This document shows, piece by piece, positions 1-9,071 of a DNA stretch of 64,000 nt (positions within the stretch are counted from its first letter, which is position 1; every line of letters begins with the position of its first letter). Location: NCBI RefSeq assembly GCF_030230605.1, contig NZ_JASPDO010000003.1:97231-161230 (forward strand), written 5' to 3'. This stretch comes from Brevibacterium sp. UMB1308A. GTDB taxonomy: Bacteria; Actinomycetota; Actinomycetes; Actinomycetales; Brevibacteriaceae. The notes below the pieces were generated by a model. The model was not told where the DNA came from. It ran no database searches and worked only from the letters and a program-made list of their open reading frames with translations. The position numbers and the translations under genes were made by a program.

Positions 1-775
1 GGACGTCTCGGCTTTCTAGTTTCGCCGAGGTGTTAGAAGTGACCGCCTGTGTTTTGGAGATCTTCTTTGACTCCAGGCGCTCACGTTCGAGCATGTTTTT
101 GAAGTCCATGTTTCCGCCCACGTTGAGCTGGTACGTGCGGTCCAGAATAACTCCACGGTCTTCGAACAGTTTGGCCATGACGCGGTGGGTGATGGTGGCA
201 CCGATTTGGCTCTTGATGTCGTCGCCAACGATCGGAACGCCAGCTTCTTTGAACTTGTCGTCCCATTCCTTGGTTCCAGCGATAAACACGGGAAGGGCGT
301 TAACAAAAGCGACCTTGGCGTCAATGCACGCCTGAGCGTAGTACTCGGTGGCCTTTTGAGAGCCAACCGGGAGGTAGCACACCAGTACGTCGACCTTTTC
401 GTCACGCAAAACTTGTGCAACGTCTACCGGTTCTTCTTGTGACTCTTCGATCGTTTCAAGGTAGTACTTGCCAAGACCGTCCAGGGTGGGACCACGTTTG
501 ACCGTCACCCCGGTGGTTGGTACGTCTGCAATTTTGATGGTGTTGTTTTCGCTGGCCAAGATCGCGTCAGCGATGTCCTGACCTACCTTCTTCGCGTCTA
601 CATCAAAGGCGGCGACGAATTCGAGGTCGCTGACGTGATAGTCACCGAACTGAACATGCATGAGACCTGGAATCTGTTCGTCCGCTTGAGCGTCCCGGTA
701 GTATTCGACTCCCTGAATGAGGGAAGTCGCGCAGTTTCCGAGCCCTGCGATGGCTACGCGAATTGGGTTTCCCAC
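1..775 (-). CDS. ino1: inositol-3-phosphate synthase, 3' end cut by the window edge
   Basis: It converts glucose-6-phosphate to inositol-3-phosphate with NAD, the entry step to phosphatidylinositol and mycothiol in actinobacteria. About 258 codons are present. The N-terminus reads [20 protein letters not shown], with the GxGNC nucleotide-binding loop of the actinobacterial short-form enzyme. Later segments include [43 protein letters not shown] and LNVGGNMDF, all typical of the family. The C-terminal part, roughly 100 residues judging by family length, lies beyond base 1. The start is GTG at 775, with GGAGAG about 10 nt upstream. A TAGGAT/TAGAGT box in the 118-bp gap to prfC may be the promoter. 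The assignment is firm; only the end is unseen. Confidence 0.95.
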   Translation of the reverse strand, partial: MGNPIRVAIAGLGNCATSLIQGVEYYRDAQADEQIPGLMHVQFGDYHVSDLEFVAAFDVDAKKVGQDIADAILASENNTIKIADVPTTGVTVKRGPTLDGLGKYYLETIEESQEEPVDVAQVLRDEKVDVLVCYLPVGSQKATEYYAQACIDAKVAFVNALPVFIAGTKEWDDKFKEAGVPIVGDDIKSQIGATITHRVMAKLFEDRGVILDRTYQLNVGGNMDFKNMLERERLESKKISKTQAVTSNTSAKLESRDV

Positions 776-892
776 TGTGCTCTTACTCTCCTTTAAACAA
801 CCGCGTCAAGCGTCGTTAAGACACCGGACACTCTATCCTAACGTTCAACGTGGACCTGGTATTCCTGTTCCTGCAATTGAGCAATGCGTGCG

Positions 893-2485
893 TTATGTCA
901 CAACTAAGGGTTCGAGTGTGAGGTTGGGGTGTTCACGCTCAACTCCTTGGAGCCTCCACCTGTCAGAAAACAGGGCCAACAGTGTGCCGTCGGAGCGTTG
1001 CAAGACTTCGACGCTACGTTCCCGGGCAAGGGTTGGGATGTCTTCTTGGACAGTTCGACGTGCGATTGTGTACGCCAGACGTTCAAGCGTGCACGGGGCG
1101 TTAAATTCGTTTTGCATGCGATCTTCTGCAACTTCGAACTGCATAGGCCCCACCGCACCCAGAACTGGTGCTTGATCACCGCGCAGGTCAGAACGCAAAA
1201 CCTGGATGACACCTTCGTGGTCCAGTTGCTCAATTCCTCGCCTGAACTGTTTGTACTTCGAGGAGTCCTTGGCGCGAATCACCATGAAGTGTTCGGGTGA
1301 GAACGACGGAATGGGCGGAAAAGAAACTGGTTCGTCGAGGTACAGCGAATCCCCTACTCGCAGGGCTGATGCGTTGACCAGACCCACCACGTCTCCGGGA
1401 AAAGCCGTGTCGATGACTTCTCGGTCGCGCCCAAAAACCTGCTGAGCATATTTAGTGGCAAAAGGTTTTCCGGTGGCAGCGTGCGTAACCACCATGCCAC
1501 GTTCAAATACTCCCGAACACACGCGCACGTACGCTAAGCGGTCGCGGTGGTTAGAGTCCATGCCTGCTTGCACTTTGAACACGAAACCAGAAAACGGCGC
1601 GTCCACTTCTCGCGGGTTTCCGTCCACATCAATCCGCGCATGTGCCGGTGGGGCGATGTCGACCAGCGTGTCCAGGATCTTGTGCACGCCAAAGTTCAGA
1701 ACCGCTGATGCGAACATGACAGGGGTGGTGCGTCCAGCCAGGAACGATTCTTCGTCGTAGTTTTGGTCTTCGAGTTCCAAGAGGTCTGATTCGTCCACCG
1801 CATTCGTCCACGCGTCACCTTCGAGCTCTTCGGCGGCCTCGGCGTCCATCGTTTCTTCACCGGCGATGGTGGCTCCACCGTCCGTGCGCGTGAACTTGGT
1901 GTACGTACCGTCTTCCCGGTTGAGAACACCTCGGAAATCACCGGACTGACCCACCGGCCATGTCAGTGGCGTGGGCACCATGCCGGTGCGTTGCACAATT
2001 TCATCCATGAGTTCGAGCGCGTCAATACCGGGCCGGTCCCACTTGTTGATCACGGTGATGATGGGAATTTCGCGGTGCTTACACACGTCAAAGAGCTTCA
2101 TGGTCTGGGTTTCTAGCCCTTTAGCCGCATCGACAAGCATGATGGTGAGGTCGACCGAGGACAGTACACGGTACGTGTCCTCAGAAAAATCCGCGTGACC
2201 AGGGGTGTCGATGAGGTTGATGACGGTGTCGCGGTACTCGAATTGGAGTGCTGCTGAGGAAATCGAGATTCCGCGGTCCTGCTCCATTTTCATCCAGTCG
2301 GACACGGTCGACCGTCGCCCAGCCTTGCCATGTGTTGCACCCGCCTGCCCAATGACGCGGGCGTGAAGGGCCAGAGCTTCTGTCAGCGTCGATTTACCGG
2401 CGTCCGGGTGCGAAATCACCGCAAATGTGCGACGTCGCTGGGCCTGCGTGCGAATCTCTTTAGGGCTGAAGTCTGTTGGAGTCAC
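893..2485 (-). CDS. prfC: peptide chain release factor 3 (RF3)
   Basis: RF3 is a cytoplasmic translational GTPase that recycles RF1 and RF2 from the ribosome after peptide release. At 530 aa it has the usual family length. The G1 loop SHPDAGKST lies at residues 25-33, G3 DTPGHADF near 93-100, and G4 NKWDRPG near 150. The start is GTG at 2485. No Shine-Dalgarno is visible; instead TAGAAT sits exactly 6 nt upstream (2492-2497), so the mRNA is probably leaderless. The gene is monocistronic, 118 bp upstream of ino1 on the same strand and divergent from a small membrane-protein gene. Confidence 0.96.
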   Translation of the reverse strand: MTPTDFSPKEIRTQAQRRRTFAVISHPDAGKSTLTEALALHARVIGQAGATHGKAGRRSTVSDWMKMEQDRGISISSAALQFEYRDTVINLIDTPGHADFSEDTYRVLSSVDLTIMLVDAAKGLETQTMKLFDVCKHREIPIITVINKWDRPGIDALELMDEIVQRTGMVPTPLTWPVGQSGDFRGVLNREDGTYTKFTRTDGGATIAGEETMDAEAAEELEGDAWTNAVDESDLLELEDQNYDEESFLAGRTTPVMFASAVLNFGVHKILDTLVDIAPPAHARIDVDGNPREVDAPFSGFVFKVQAGMDSNHRDRLAYVRVCSGVFERGMVVTHAATGKPFATKYAQQVFGRDREVIDTAFPGDVVGLVNASALRVGDSLYLDEPVSFPPIPSFSPEHFMVIRAKDSSKYKQFRRGIEQLDHEGVIQVLRSDLRGDQAPVLGAVGPMQFEVAEDRMQNEFNAPCTLERLAYTIARRTVQEDIPTLARERSVEVLQRSDGTLLALFSDRWRLQGVEREHPNLTLEPLVVT

Positions 2486-2491
2486 CGCACC

Positions 2492-2497
2492 ATTCTA
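2492..2497 (-). promoter_or_regulatory. -10 box of a probable leaderless prfC transcript
   Basis: TAGAAT on the minus strand, 6 nt before the GTG start of prfC, with no purine-rich Shine-Dalgarno between. In actinobacteria this spacing places the transcription start on the first base of the start codon. No convincing -35 was found. Confidence 0.55.
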
Positions 2498-2522
2498 TGT
2501 GTGCCCATGTGTCTCCCGTACA

Positions 2523-2879
2523 GTGGAGGGCGTGGAAGAGTTCTCCAAGGTTCGAGTCGACCCGCACCGCAACCGCCTGTGGCCCGTTGTGGTTGCTGCG
2601 ATTGTCTGTATTCCTCTCTTGGTTCTGTCTGTGCGTTTCTCCCTGTTGGCGGCGGACTTTATGAAACCCATGGTGGAACTGGGAGTTGACTTCCCGGTGC
2701 TGGCGTTCATGTTTTTCTTGTCTTCTGCAGCGTGGTTGGCAATCGCTACTGTGTTGATTGCGCTTTGGGTCGCTCTTGTTCGCAAGACGTTCAAGTGGCG
2801 CGTCATCTGGTGTGTTGTTGCGGTCGTCGCGGCTGGTCTTTTACCTTTAAGCTGGGTGTTCTCGGGCGCACTGTTTTAG
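2523..2879 (+). CDS. small multi-spanning membrane protein, unknown function
   Basis: This encodes about 118 aa with a short charged N-terminus (VEGVEEFSKVRVDPHRNRLW) followed by three long hydrophobic segments, beginning VVVAAIVCIPLLVLSVRFSL and FPVLAFMFFLSSAAWLAIAT and then near IWCVVAVVAAGLLPLSWVF. It is therefore an inner-membrane protein. I recognise no family. The GTG at 2523 is preferred; a longer reading from 2427 would run over the prfC promoter and coding region. The 3' end overlaps the convergent hrpA gene by 33 bp. Confidence 0.6.
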   Translation: MEGVEEFSKVRVDPHRNRLWPVVVAAIVCIPLLVLSVRFSLLAADFMKPMVELGVDFPVLAFMFFLSSAAWLAIATVLIALWVALVRKTFKWRVIWCVVAVVAAGLLPLSWVFSGALF

Positions 2880-5800
2880 CGCTTTGAGGATCCGCTGTTC
2901 GGATACCGGGTGCGCGGCTTGGACCTGCGGAGCCCACAGCGAGATCCGGAGTTCTTCCACATCAAACACCACGTCTTGCCACGCCGGTGGCAATAGACCC
3001 ACGGTTTCGGGCGTGAACGCCGGGGCACGTTGTGTGATTGCGCTTTGCACTGTGTGAATCCGGTCCATGAATTGGCGGTCGCGGGCGGGTTGTTGCCCCA
3101 TTTTTTCTGTGCGAATCCGGGCGGCTTCCAGATACGCGGGGTATCGGGGAAGGAATCTGGGGTGAACGTGGGCAACCCAGCCGGGGTGGGTGAGCGTTTC
3201 CACGTGTTCTTTCACATCGGTGAGCCCGGTCAGAATTTCCAGTGACGAAGATTTACTGATGAGCTTGAAGACGGCCTGCGCCACAGTGAGTGTCTTCACA
3301 GTGTGGGCAAGCGTTTTTTCTAGCGCGCTAAGAATCTGCTCGTTAACCGCACGTTCGCACGCCGAGTACGCCTCGCGATCGCGCACGGGTTCATGTTGAA
3401 CCACAATGCCATGGACCGCACTATAAACGCAGTCGCTCACAATGTCGTTCGGTTGCCCCGCCAGCACCAGTTTGTCTGCGTGTGCCAGCCCACCCACCAC
3501 ATAGGCGCGCGCTTCTGCACAGTTACGCGCAATCAGCCGGGCAACACCTCGGTCGTGGATGAGCCGGGCGCGCCCAGCATCTTCCACTTCCTCCAGGTCC
3601 ACGTGCCCTCCCCGGTCTATCAGGGTGCTGCCCGCCGGCAGGCTGTCCCAGCGCCACTTCGTCACGCCGGTGACGGGGGTAAACGCCGAGGTCGCCCCCG
3701 CTGTCCGTGGTTGCTCGCCTGCCCGGGTTGCGGGTTCAGTGCGTGGTGTGGGGGCCGAGCTCTTCGATTCGGCGCGGGCCTTGAGGAACTCCGCTAGTTG
3801 GCTAGGTTTTTTGCGGGATTGGTGGACGATGATGCGCATCCGCAAGTGTGGTGGGATGCGTTCGGTGTCGAAGTCGTGGGCGTGGACGTCGATGGGCATG
3901 AGGTCGGTGAGTTCCCCACCTCCTGCCCGTGCGGTGAGTGCCTGCGCTACCGCGTCTTCAAGTGTGCCCTCATAGGGTTCGAGCTGTTGATTGAGCTCAC
4001 GTGCAACATTGGGCGCGGGAACAAAGTATTTGCGCTTTGCTTTAGGGAGCGCACGAATGAGCGCGGTGATGAGTTCTAAGCGCAGTCCGGGCACTTGCCA
4101 CGTGAACTGTGCTGGGTCGGCGTGGGTGGCCTGCTGTTCGTTGAGGTGGATCGTGACACCGTCGCTGTCAGCACCTGGGTCATATGTGTAGCGCAGCTTG
4201 GCGTTAGGTTTGACGTTCTCGGGTAATCCGCGCAGTTTCCATTCGAGCGGGAAGGCTGCTGCCGCGGTTTCACGCGCTTCATCAGTGTTCCCGGCTACCA
4301 GTGCATCCGGGTCGATGTTGAGGGCAACAGGGTTGGCTTGGCGGGCTTTTTTCCACCACGCGTTAAAGGACGGTGCAGACGTCACTTTTGCAGGCAAGGC
4401 TTGGTCGTAGAACTCGAAGAGAAGTTCATCATCTGCCCGTAGCCGGTTGTCGCGCATGCGGTCGGCCAGTTGGTGAGCAGTACGGAGCGCTTTTTCGTTG
4501 TGGCGCACGAACGCGTGATCTTCGTTCCATTCCCCGTCAATGAGGGCGTGGCGAATAAACATGTCACGGGCTTCCGCCGGGTTGATACGCGCGTACCCAA
4601 CCCGGGTGTCCGAGGTCAGCGCGACTCCGTACAGGCTCGTGTGGTCGTACACGAACGCTTGCCCTTTTTTGGTGGACCAGTGCGGTTCGGAGTACTGGTG
4701 ACGAATGAGAGGACCCGCGGCTTTGATCACCCAGTCAGGGTCGATTTTCGCCACGGTGCGCGCCCACAAGCGTGAGGTCTCAACGAGTTCGGCAGCTACC
4801 ACCAGGTCCGGTTTAGTCTTAAACAGCCCAGAACCAGGGAAGATCCTAAACCGGGTTCCGCGAGCGCCCAAGTAGTCGGGTGAGTTATGGGTTTTGGCCC
4901 CGATCGAGGACAGCAGCCCAGTCAAAAGGGCCGTGTGAATCGCTGGGTCCTGGTCCCCTGCCCCTAATCCCCCACCGGGCTTCTCAATGGGGTGGCCCGC
5001 AGACTTGAGCATGGTGCACAGCTGGGTGACCAAGTCCATCCATTCGCGGACTCGCACGAAGTTAATGAATTCGTCCTTGCACAGTTTGCGCAGCTTAGAG
5101 GTCGAAAGCTTCTGGGACTGTTCGTGCACGTAGTTCCACAGCGCGATGTAACTCATGAAGTCGGATGCGGGGCGGGCAAACCGGGCGTGTTTTTCATCCG
5201 CTTGCGCTCGCATCTCAGTTGGGCGTTCGCGTGGGTCCTGTAGGGAGAGCGCTGCCACGATGACAACGACCTCGGCGGCAACCCCGTATTCCACGCCGGC
5301 CATCACAATGCGTGCCATGCGCGGGTCAATGGGGAGCGCACCCAGAGCGCGGCCCAACTTAGTCAGGCGCAACCGCCCGTTTTCTTTTCGAATCGCGCCC
5401 AGTTCGGAAAGCAACGCGGCACCTGAGCGCACGGCGGCGGAGTCCGGTGGGGTGAGGAACGGGAAGGAAAGGATGTCATTTTCGTTTTGCACCAGCCCCA
5501 GCGTGAGCATTTGGAGGACCACGCTGGCCAAGTGAGTGCGGAGGATTTCCGGGTCGGTGTATTCCGGGCGGGTGTTGAAGTCTTCTTCGCTGTAGAGGCG
5601 AATACAGATTCCAGGGCTGGTACGCCCGGCGCGCCCGGCGCGCTGACGGGCCGAGGCTTGCGAAATGCGCTCGATGGGCAGGCGTTGGACTTTTGTGCGG
5701 TTGGAGTACCGCGAGATGCGCGCCGTTCCCGCGTCGATCACGTATTTGATTCCAGGCACCGTGAGCGAGGTTTCTGCCACGTTGGTGGCAAGGACTACGC

Positions 5801-6788
5801 GCGTGGAGCTGTGGGCGGCGAAAACGCGTTGTTGTTCGGCTGCTGAGAGACGCCCAAATAGTGGCACAATCTCCCACTGGCTGTACCGCGCGCCTTTTTT
5901 GCGTAGGTGGCTGCTGAGGGCGTCGGCGGTGTCTCGGATTTCGCGTTCACCGGATAAGAACACCAGGATGTCACCGGGTTCTTCGCGGGAAAGTTCGTCA
6001 ACGGCGTCGAGGATTCCGTCGGTTTGGTCGGCTGTTCCCGTGTCGTACGTGCCGTCGGTGCCGGGGCCGTCGGTGTCATCGTCGCTTCCGGCGCCTTCGA
6101 GTGGCCGGTACCGCATTTCCACCGGGTAGGTGCGGCCGGACACGCTCACAATGGGGGCGTTCGCAAAGTGTTGAGAAAAGGATTCGGGGTCAATCGTGGC
6201 CGAGGTGATAATCACCTTGAGATCGGGGCGTTTGGGTAACAGCCGGGCCAGGAACCCTAGAAGGAAGTCGATGTTGAGGCTACGTTCGTGGGCTTCGTCG
6301 ATAATGATGACGTCATAGGCGCGCAGGTATTTGTCGTGTTGGAGTTCCGCGAGCAGGATCCCGTCGGTCATGACTTTGACCCGGGTGGAGTCGTCCGTGT
6401 GGGCGGTGAACCGCACCTGATAGCCCACGCCTTCACCTAGTTCAACCCCGGTTTCTTCCGCGATCCTAGTGGCCACAGACCGGGCGGCGATTCGGCGTGG
6501 CTGAGTGTGACCAATCATGCCGTTGATCCCATACCCCAGCTCCATGCACAGTTTGGGCAACTGGGTGGTCTTCCCGGAGCCGGTCTCACCTGCCACCACG
6601 ATCACTTGGTGGTCTTTGAGCGCTTGGGCGATTTCACCTCGGGCAGCACTGACGGGCAGTTCTTCCGGGTAGTGGAATATAGGGTCAACGGCTTTGCGCG
6701 CTTCGATTCGCTTGTGCGTCAAAGCGTGGTTGTTGTGCGCGTGTGCTTTTCCTCGTCGCCTACCGCGACGCTTCCCCGGTGAGTTCAT
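2847..6788 (-). CDS. hrpA: ATP-dependent RNA helicase HrpA (DEAH box)
   Basis: At 1313 aa this is a full-length bacterial HrpA, a DEAH-box helicase of the Prp22/HrpA group, implicated in rescue of collided ribosomes and in mRNA processing in enterobacteria. Walker A GETGSGKT is at residues 67-74, DEAH at 164-167, SAT at 196-198, and motif VI contains QRAGRAGR. Helicase-associated and HrpA-type C-terminal domains follow (PIDVHAHDFDTERIPPHLRM and beyond). Residues about 232-256 are a low-complexity Asp/Gly/Thr insertion. The ATG at 6788 has only a weak GAGA upstream. TAGCCT 9 nt before it suggests a very short leader. The gene is divergent from the AEC permease. Confidence 0.95.
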   Translation of the reverse strand: MNSPGKRRGRRRGKAHAHNNHALTHKRIEARKAVDPIFHYPEELPVSAARGEIAQALKDHQVIVVAGETGSGKTTQLPKLCMELGYGINGMIGHTQPRRIAARSVATRIAEETGVELGEGVGYQVRFTAHTDDSTRVKVMTDGILLAELQHDKYLRAYDVIIIDEAHERSLNIDFLLGFLARLLPKRPDLKVIITSATIDPESFSQHFANAPIVSVSGRTYPVEMRYRPLEGAGSDDDTDGPGTDGTYDTGTADQTDGILDAVDELSREEPGDILVFLSGEREIRDTADALSSHLRKKGARYSQWEIVPLFGRLSAAEQQRVFAAHSSTRVVLATNVAETSLTVPGIKYVIDAGTARISRYSNRTKVQRLPIERISQASARQRAGRAGRTSPGICIRLYSEEDFNTRPEYTDPEILRTHLASVVLQMLTLGLVQNENDILSFPFLTPPDSAAVRSGAALLSELGAIRKENGRLRLTKLGRALGALPIDPRMARIVMAGVEYGVAAEVVVIVAALSLQDPRERPTEMRAQADEKHARFARPASDFMSYIALWNYVHEQSQKLSTSKLRKLCKDEFINFVRVREWMDLVTQLCTMLKSAGHPIEKPGGGLGAGDQDPAIHTALLTGLLSSIGAKTHNSPDYLGARGTRFRIFPGSGLFKTKPDLVVAAELVETSRLWARTVAKIDPDWVIKAAGPLIRHQYSEPHWSTKKGQAFVYDHTSLYGVALTSDTRVGYARINPAEARDMFIRHALIDGEWNEDHAFVRHNEKALRTAHQLADRMRDNRLRADDELLFEFYDQALPAKVTSAPSFNAWWKKARQANPVALNIDPDALVAGNTDEARETAAAAFPLEWKLRGLPENVKPNAKLRYTYDPGADSDGVTIHLNEQQATHADPAQFTWQVPGLRLELITALIRALPKAKRKYFVPAPNVARELNQQLEPYEGTLEDAVAQALTARAGGGELTDLMPIDVHAHDFDTERIPPHLRMRIIVHQSRKKPSQLAEFLKARAESKSSAPTPRTEPATRAGEQPRTAGATSAFTPVTGVTKWRWDSLPAGSTLIDRGGHVDLEEVEDAGRARLIHDRGVARLIARNCAEARAYVVGGLAHADKLVLAGQPNDIVSDCVYSAVHGIVVQHEPVRDREAYSACERAVNEQILSALEKTLAHTVKTLTVAQAVFKLISKSSSLEILTGLTDVKEHVETLTHPGWVAHVHPRFLPRYPAYLEAARIRTEKMGQQPARDRQFMDRIHTVQSAITQRAPAFTPETVGLLPPAWQDVVFDVEELRISLWAPQVQAAHPVSEQRILKALKQCAREHPA

Positions 6789-6868
6789 TGCGTCTCTAGG
6801 CTACCGTGTGGACACGTCAACATCAGACGTGGACTACCCCGTAACCTAGGTTGGCAGGAAGGAGAACG

Positions 6869-7786
6869 ATGCTGGGAGCACTTGAAGGTTTCGGGGTTAT
6901 CGGTTGCATTATTTTGGCCGGTTTCCTTTTGGGGCGTTCGGGTGTTCTGGGATCGCAAGGTCAGCAGGTGCTGGCAAACACCGTGTTTTTTGTGGGAACC
7001 CCTGCCCTGATGTTCACCACGATCGCATCCACGCCGGTGTCGCAGGTATTTACTCCGGCATTGTTTGCAACGGCCGGGTCGGCCTTGCTCATGGCGGTGG
7101 TGATGTTCGTGTTTACCCGCGCCCGAGGTCGTTCTTTGGGAGAAGCGACCGTGGCGGGTTGGTCGGTGTCGTACGTCAACATTGGAAACTTGGGAATCCC
7201 CATCGCCACATATGTGTTGGGCAGTTTGAATGCGATTCCACCGGTTCTTTTGTTCCAAATTATTGTTTTGGCTCCGATTGGTTTCGCCATTTTGGATGCG
7301 ACGCGAACTGTGGGGGCCGAATGGTGGCGCCCCATCATTCGAGTGTTCACTAACCCCATTTTGATTGGGTCTGTCGCGGGGTTGATCGCCTCTGTCACCG
7401 GCTTTAAACTGCCAGCTGTTTTGGCTGATCCCATTGCCATGTTGGGTGCCACGTCTGTTCCGCTGACCCTCATGGCTTTTGGCATTTCGCTCAAGGACGG
7501 GTGGACGTTACCTCAGCCTGGCACGCGCACGCAGTTGACTGCGATGACGTTTCTCAAACTTGTCGTTCACCCGTTTGTCGCGTGGCTCATTGGTGGCCCG
7601 CTCTTGGGGTACTCAGGTGGCGATCTGTTAGCGATTGTGGTGACGTCGGCGCTTCCTACCGCGCAAAACGTGTACATTAACGCTCTGAAGTACCGGCAGT
7701 CCGAGGTGGTGACCCGTGACGTCGTTTTCATCACCACACTGTTGTCAATTCCGGCCGTTGTCATTGTGACCGTACTGCTGGCTTGA
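6869..7786 (+). CDS. AEC (auxin efflux carrier) family permease
   Basis: A 305-aa polytopic membrane protein beginning MLGALEGFGVIGCIILAGFL, made of about ten hydrophobic helices. The order and the paired helices, e.g. LGIPIATYVLG in the first half and ALPTAQNVYINALKYR in the second, match bacterial AEC transporters, which move organic acids such as malate or malonate. The substrate cannot be inferred. The ATG at 6869 is chosen because AAGGAG lies 5 nt upstream; the in-frame ATG at 6851 has no ribosome site. TAACCT at 6842-6847 could be its -10. Confidence 0.85.
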   Translation: MLGALEGFGVIGCIILAGFLLGRSGVLGSQGQQVLANTVFFVGTPALMFTTIASTPVSQVFTPALFATAGSALLMAVVMFVFTRARGRSLGEATVAGWSVSYVNIGNLGIPIATYVLGSLNAIPPVLLFQIIVLAPIGFAILDATRTVGAEWWRPIIRVFTNPILIGSVAGLIASVTGFKLPAVLADPIAMLGATSVPLTLMAFGISLKDGWTLPQPGTRTQLTAMTFLKLVVHPFVAWLIGGPLLGYSGGDLLAIVVTSALPTAQNVYINALKYRQSEVVTRDVVFITTLLSIPAVVIVTVLLA

Positions 7787-7866
7787 GCATGTGACGCTGC
7801 TCGCCACCGTGGCTTAAAGGTGTGTCGATCCCCCACCGCCCGGGCAAAACCACGAACAATAGGTGT

Positions 7867-8985
7867 GTGGCTACTGACAAGAACTCTGACGACCTCGTTT
7901 CGCGACGCATGAACGCACAGGACGACGATCCGGAAGCGACCGCGCAGTTCGACGCGTTTCCACGCGAGAGCACACCGGAGAAACCCAGCATGCTCAGCGA
8001 TGAAGAGTGGGCGCTCCTTTCCGACGGGCCCGGCAAAAAGTCCTCGGAAACCACGGACACCTCTAAGGTCGCTTCGAAGGACACCAAGGACACACATGAG
8101 TCCGCCCCAACCAGAGAAACTTCGGTCAAACGCCAACACTCCTCGGCACGCCCAGCCGAACGCGATGAACCCACCCGAGTCATGCCAGCTCCGGCACCCG
8201 CCGGCGGTTCCACGGCTGCGACAACGACCTCGGGAACCGCAGCGTCGACAGCCACCACCTCGGCGGCGAAACCCGGCTTGTATCACCGCTTTGGGTTCCT
8301 CGATTTCATCGCTACCGCGATCATTGTTGCGTCAATGCCTTTCATGCTTGTAGCGCTTGCAGTCAAGATCGCGGCAAGTGGCATGTTCTTGCGGTTCGAA
8401 TACTTCATCAGCCCGTGGTTCCCCAAGGACGAATACGGTTTCCATTCCGATGACCGGCTCCACTACGCGTCCTATGTGACGGACTATCTGTTCAACGGCG
8501 ACTCGTCGCGCTATCTGGCAGACGTAGTCTTCCCTGACGGCAAACCGGTCTTCACCGACGGCGAAATTGCCCACATGGCCGATGTGAAAGGCCTGGTCAC
8601 GTTGCTCGTATTCATTGCGATCGTGGGCGTGATCCTGTCACTCATTTCCGCAGTGTACTTGGGAAGGAAATACGGCCCAGGACTCCACCACGCGCTGCGC
8701 TGGTCAGGGATTGTCACACTGGTGCTGTTCGCGGTTTTGACGGTTCTAGCTCTTGTGGGATGGGATCGGTTCTTCACCGGATTCCACGACATGTTCTTCG
8801 CTTCAGGAACCTGGCAGTTCTACTTGGACGATTCGCTCATTCGCCTGTTCCCACCACAGTTCTGGATTGACGCGGGAATCTTTGTCGCAGGCTTCGTGGT
8901 GCTGATTTCGATTCTGTTCATCGCCTTGAGTCGCATCGGGCACAAGAAGCGCAAACTGGCCCGTGACGCCGCGAAAAAGGCGTAG
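7867..8985 (+). CDS. DUF1461/TIGR01906-type integral membrane protein
   Basis: This encodes about 372 aa from the GTG at 7867; an in-frame GTG at 7822 would add 15 residues. The first ~130 residues are hydrophilic and rich in Ser, Thr, Pro and Glu, so probably a disordered cytoplasmic tail. The remainder has four hydrophobic helices with the family pattern: FLRFEYF, then YVTDYLFNGD, E..HM.DVK near IAHMADVKG, and a loop FHDMFFASGTWQFYLDDSLI before LFPPQFW. The family is widespread in Firmicutes and Actinobacteria and has no known function. The last residues (KKRKLARDAAKKA) are strongly basic. Both starts have poor ribosome sites, so the 5' end is uncertain. Confidence 0.8.
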   Translation: MATDKNSDDLVSRRMNAQDDDPEATAQFDAFPRESTPEKPSMLSDEEWALLSDGPGKKSSETTDTSKVASKDTKDTHESAPTRETSVKRQHSSARPAERDEPTRVMPAPAPAGGSTAATTTSGTAASTATTSAAKPGLYHRFGFLDFIATAIIVASMPFMLVALAVKIAASGMFLRFEYFISPWFPKDEYGFHSDDRLHYASYVTDYLFNGDSSRYLADVVFPDGKPVFTDGEIAHMADVKGLVTLLVFIAIVGVILSLISAVYLGRKYGPGLHHALRWSGIVTLVLFAVLTVLALVGWDRFFTGFHDMFFASGTWQFYLDDSLIRLFPPQFWIDAGIFVAGFVVLISILFIALSRIGHKKRKLARDAAKKA

Positions 8986-9005
8986 TTTTAGCTAGACCTG
9001 ACTAC

Positions 9006-9050
9006 ATGCGTAAGGCCCTCAGAGCTTGAAGCTCTGAGGGCCTTACGCAT
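9006..9050. terminator. bidirectional hairpin terminator
   Basis: A perfect inverted repeat with 21-bp arms (9006-9026 and 9030-9050) and the 3-nt loop TGA sits between the convergent DUF1461 gene and ppk2. Its position and perfection suggest termination in both directions, although the T-tract is short. Confidence 0.85.
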
Positions 9051-9071
9051 CGCGCCTTCGTTGCCTAGGCC

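Noticed and set aside
776..892. Riboswitch upstream of ino1
   Set aside because: The 118-bp gap shows no recognisable aptamer; a promoter-like TAGGAT and a ribosome site explain it.
7787..7866. Terminator between the AEC permease and the DUF1461 gene
   Set aside because: Only a 5-bp GCCAC/GTGGC stem with a 1-nt loop is present, too weak to call.
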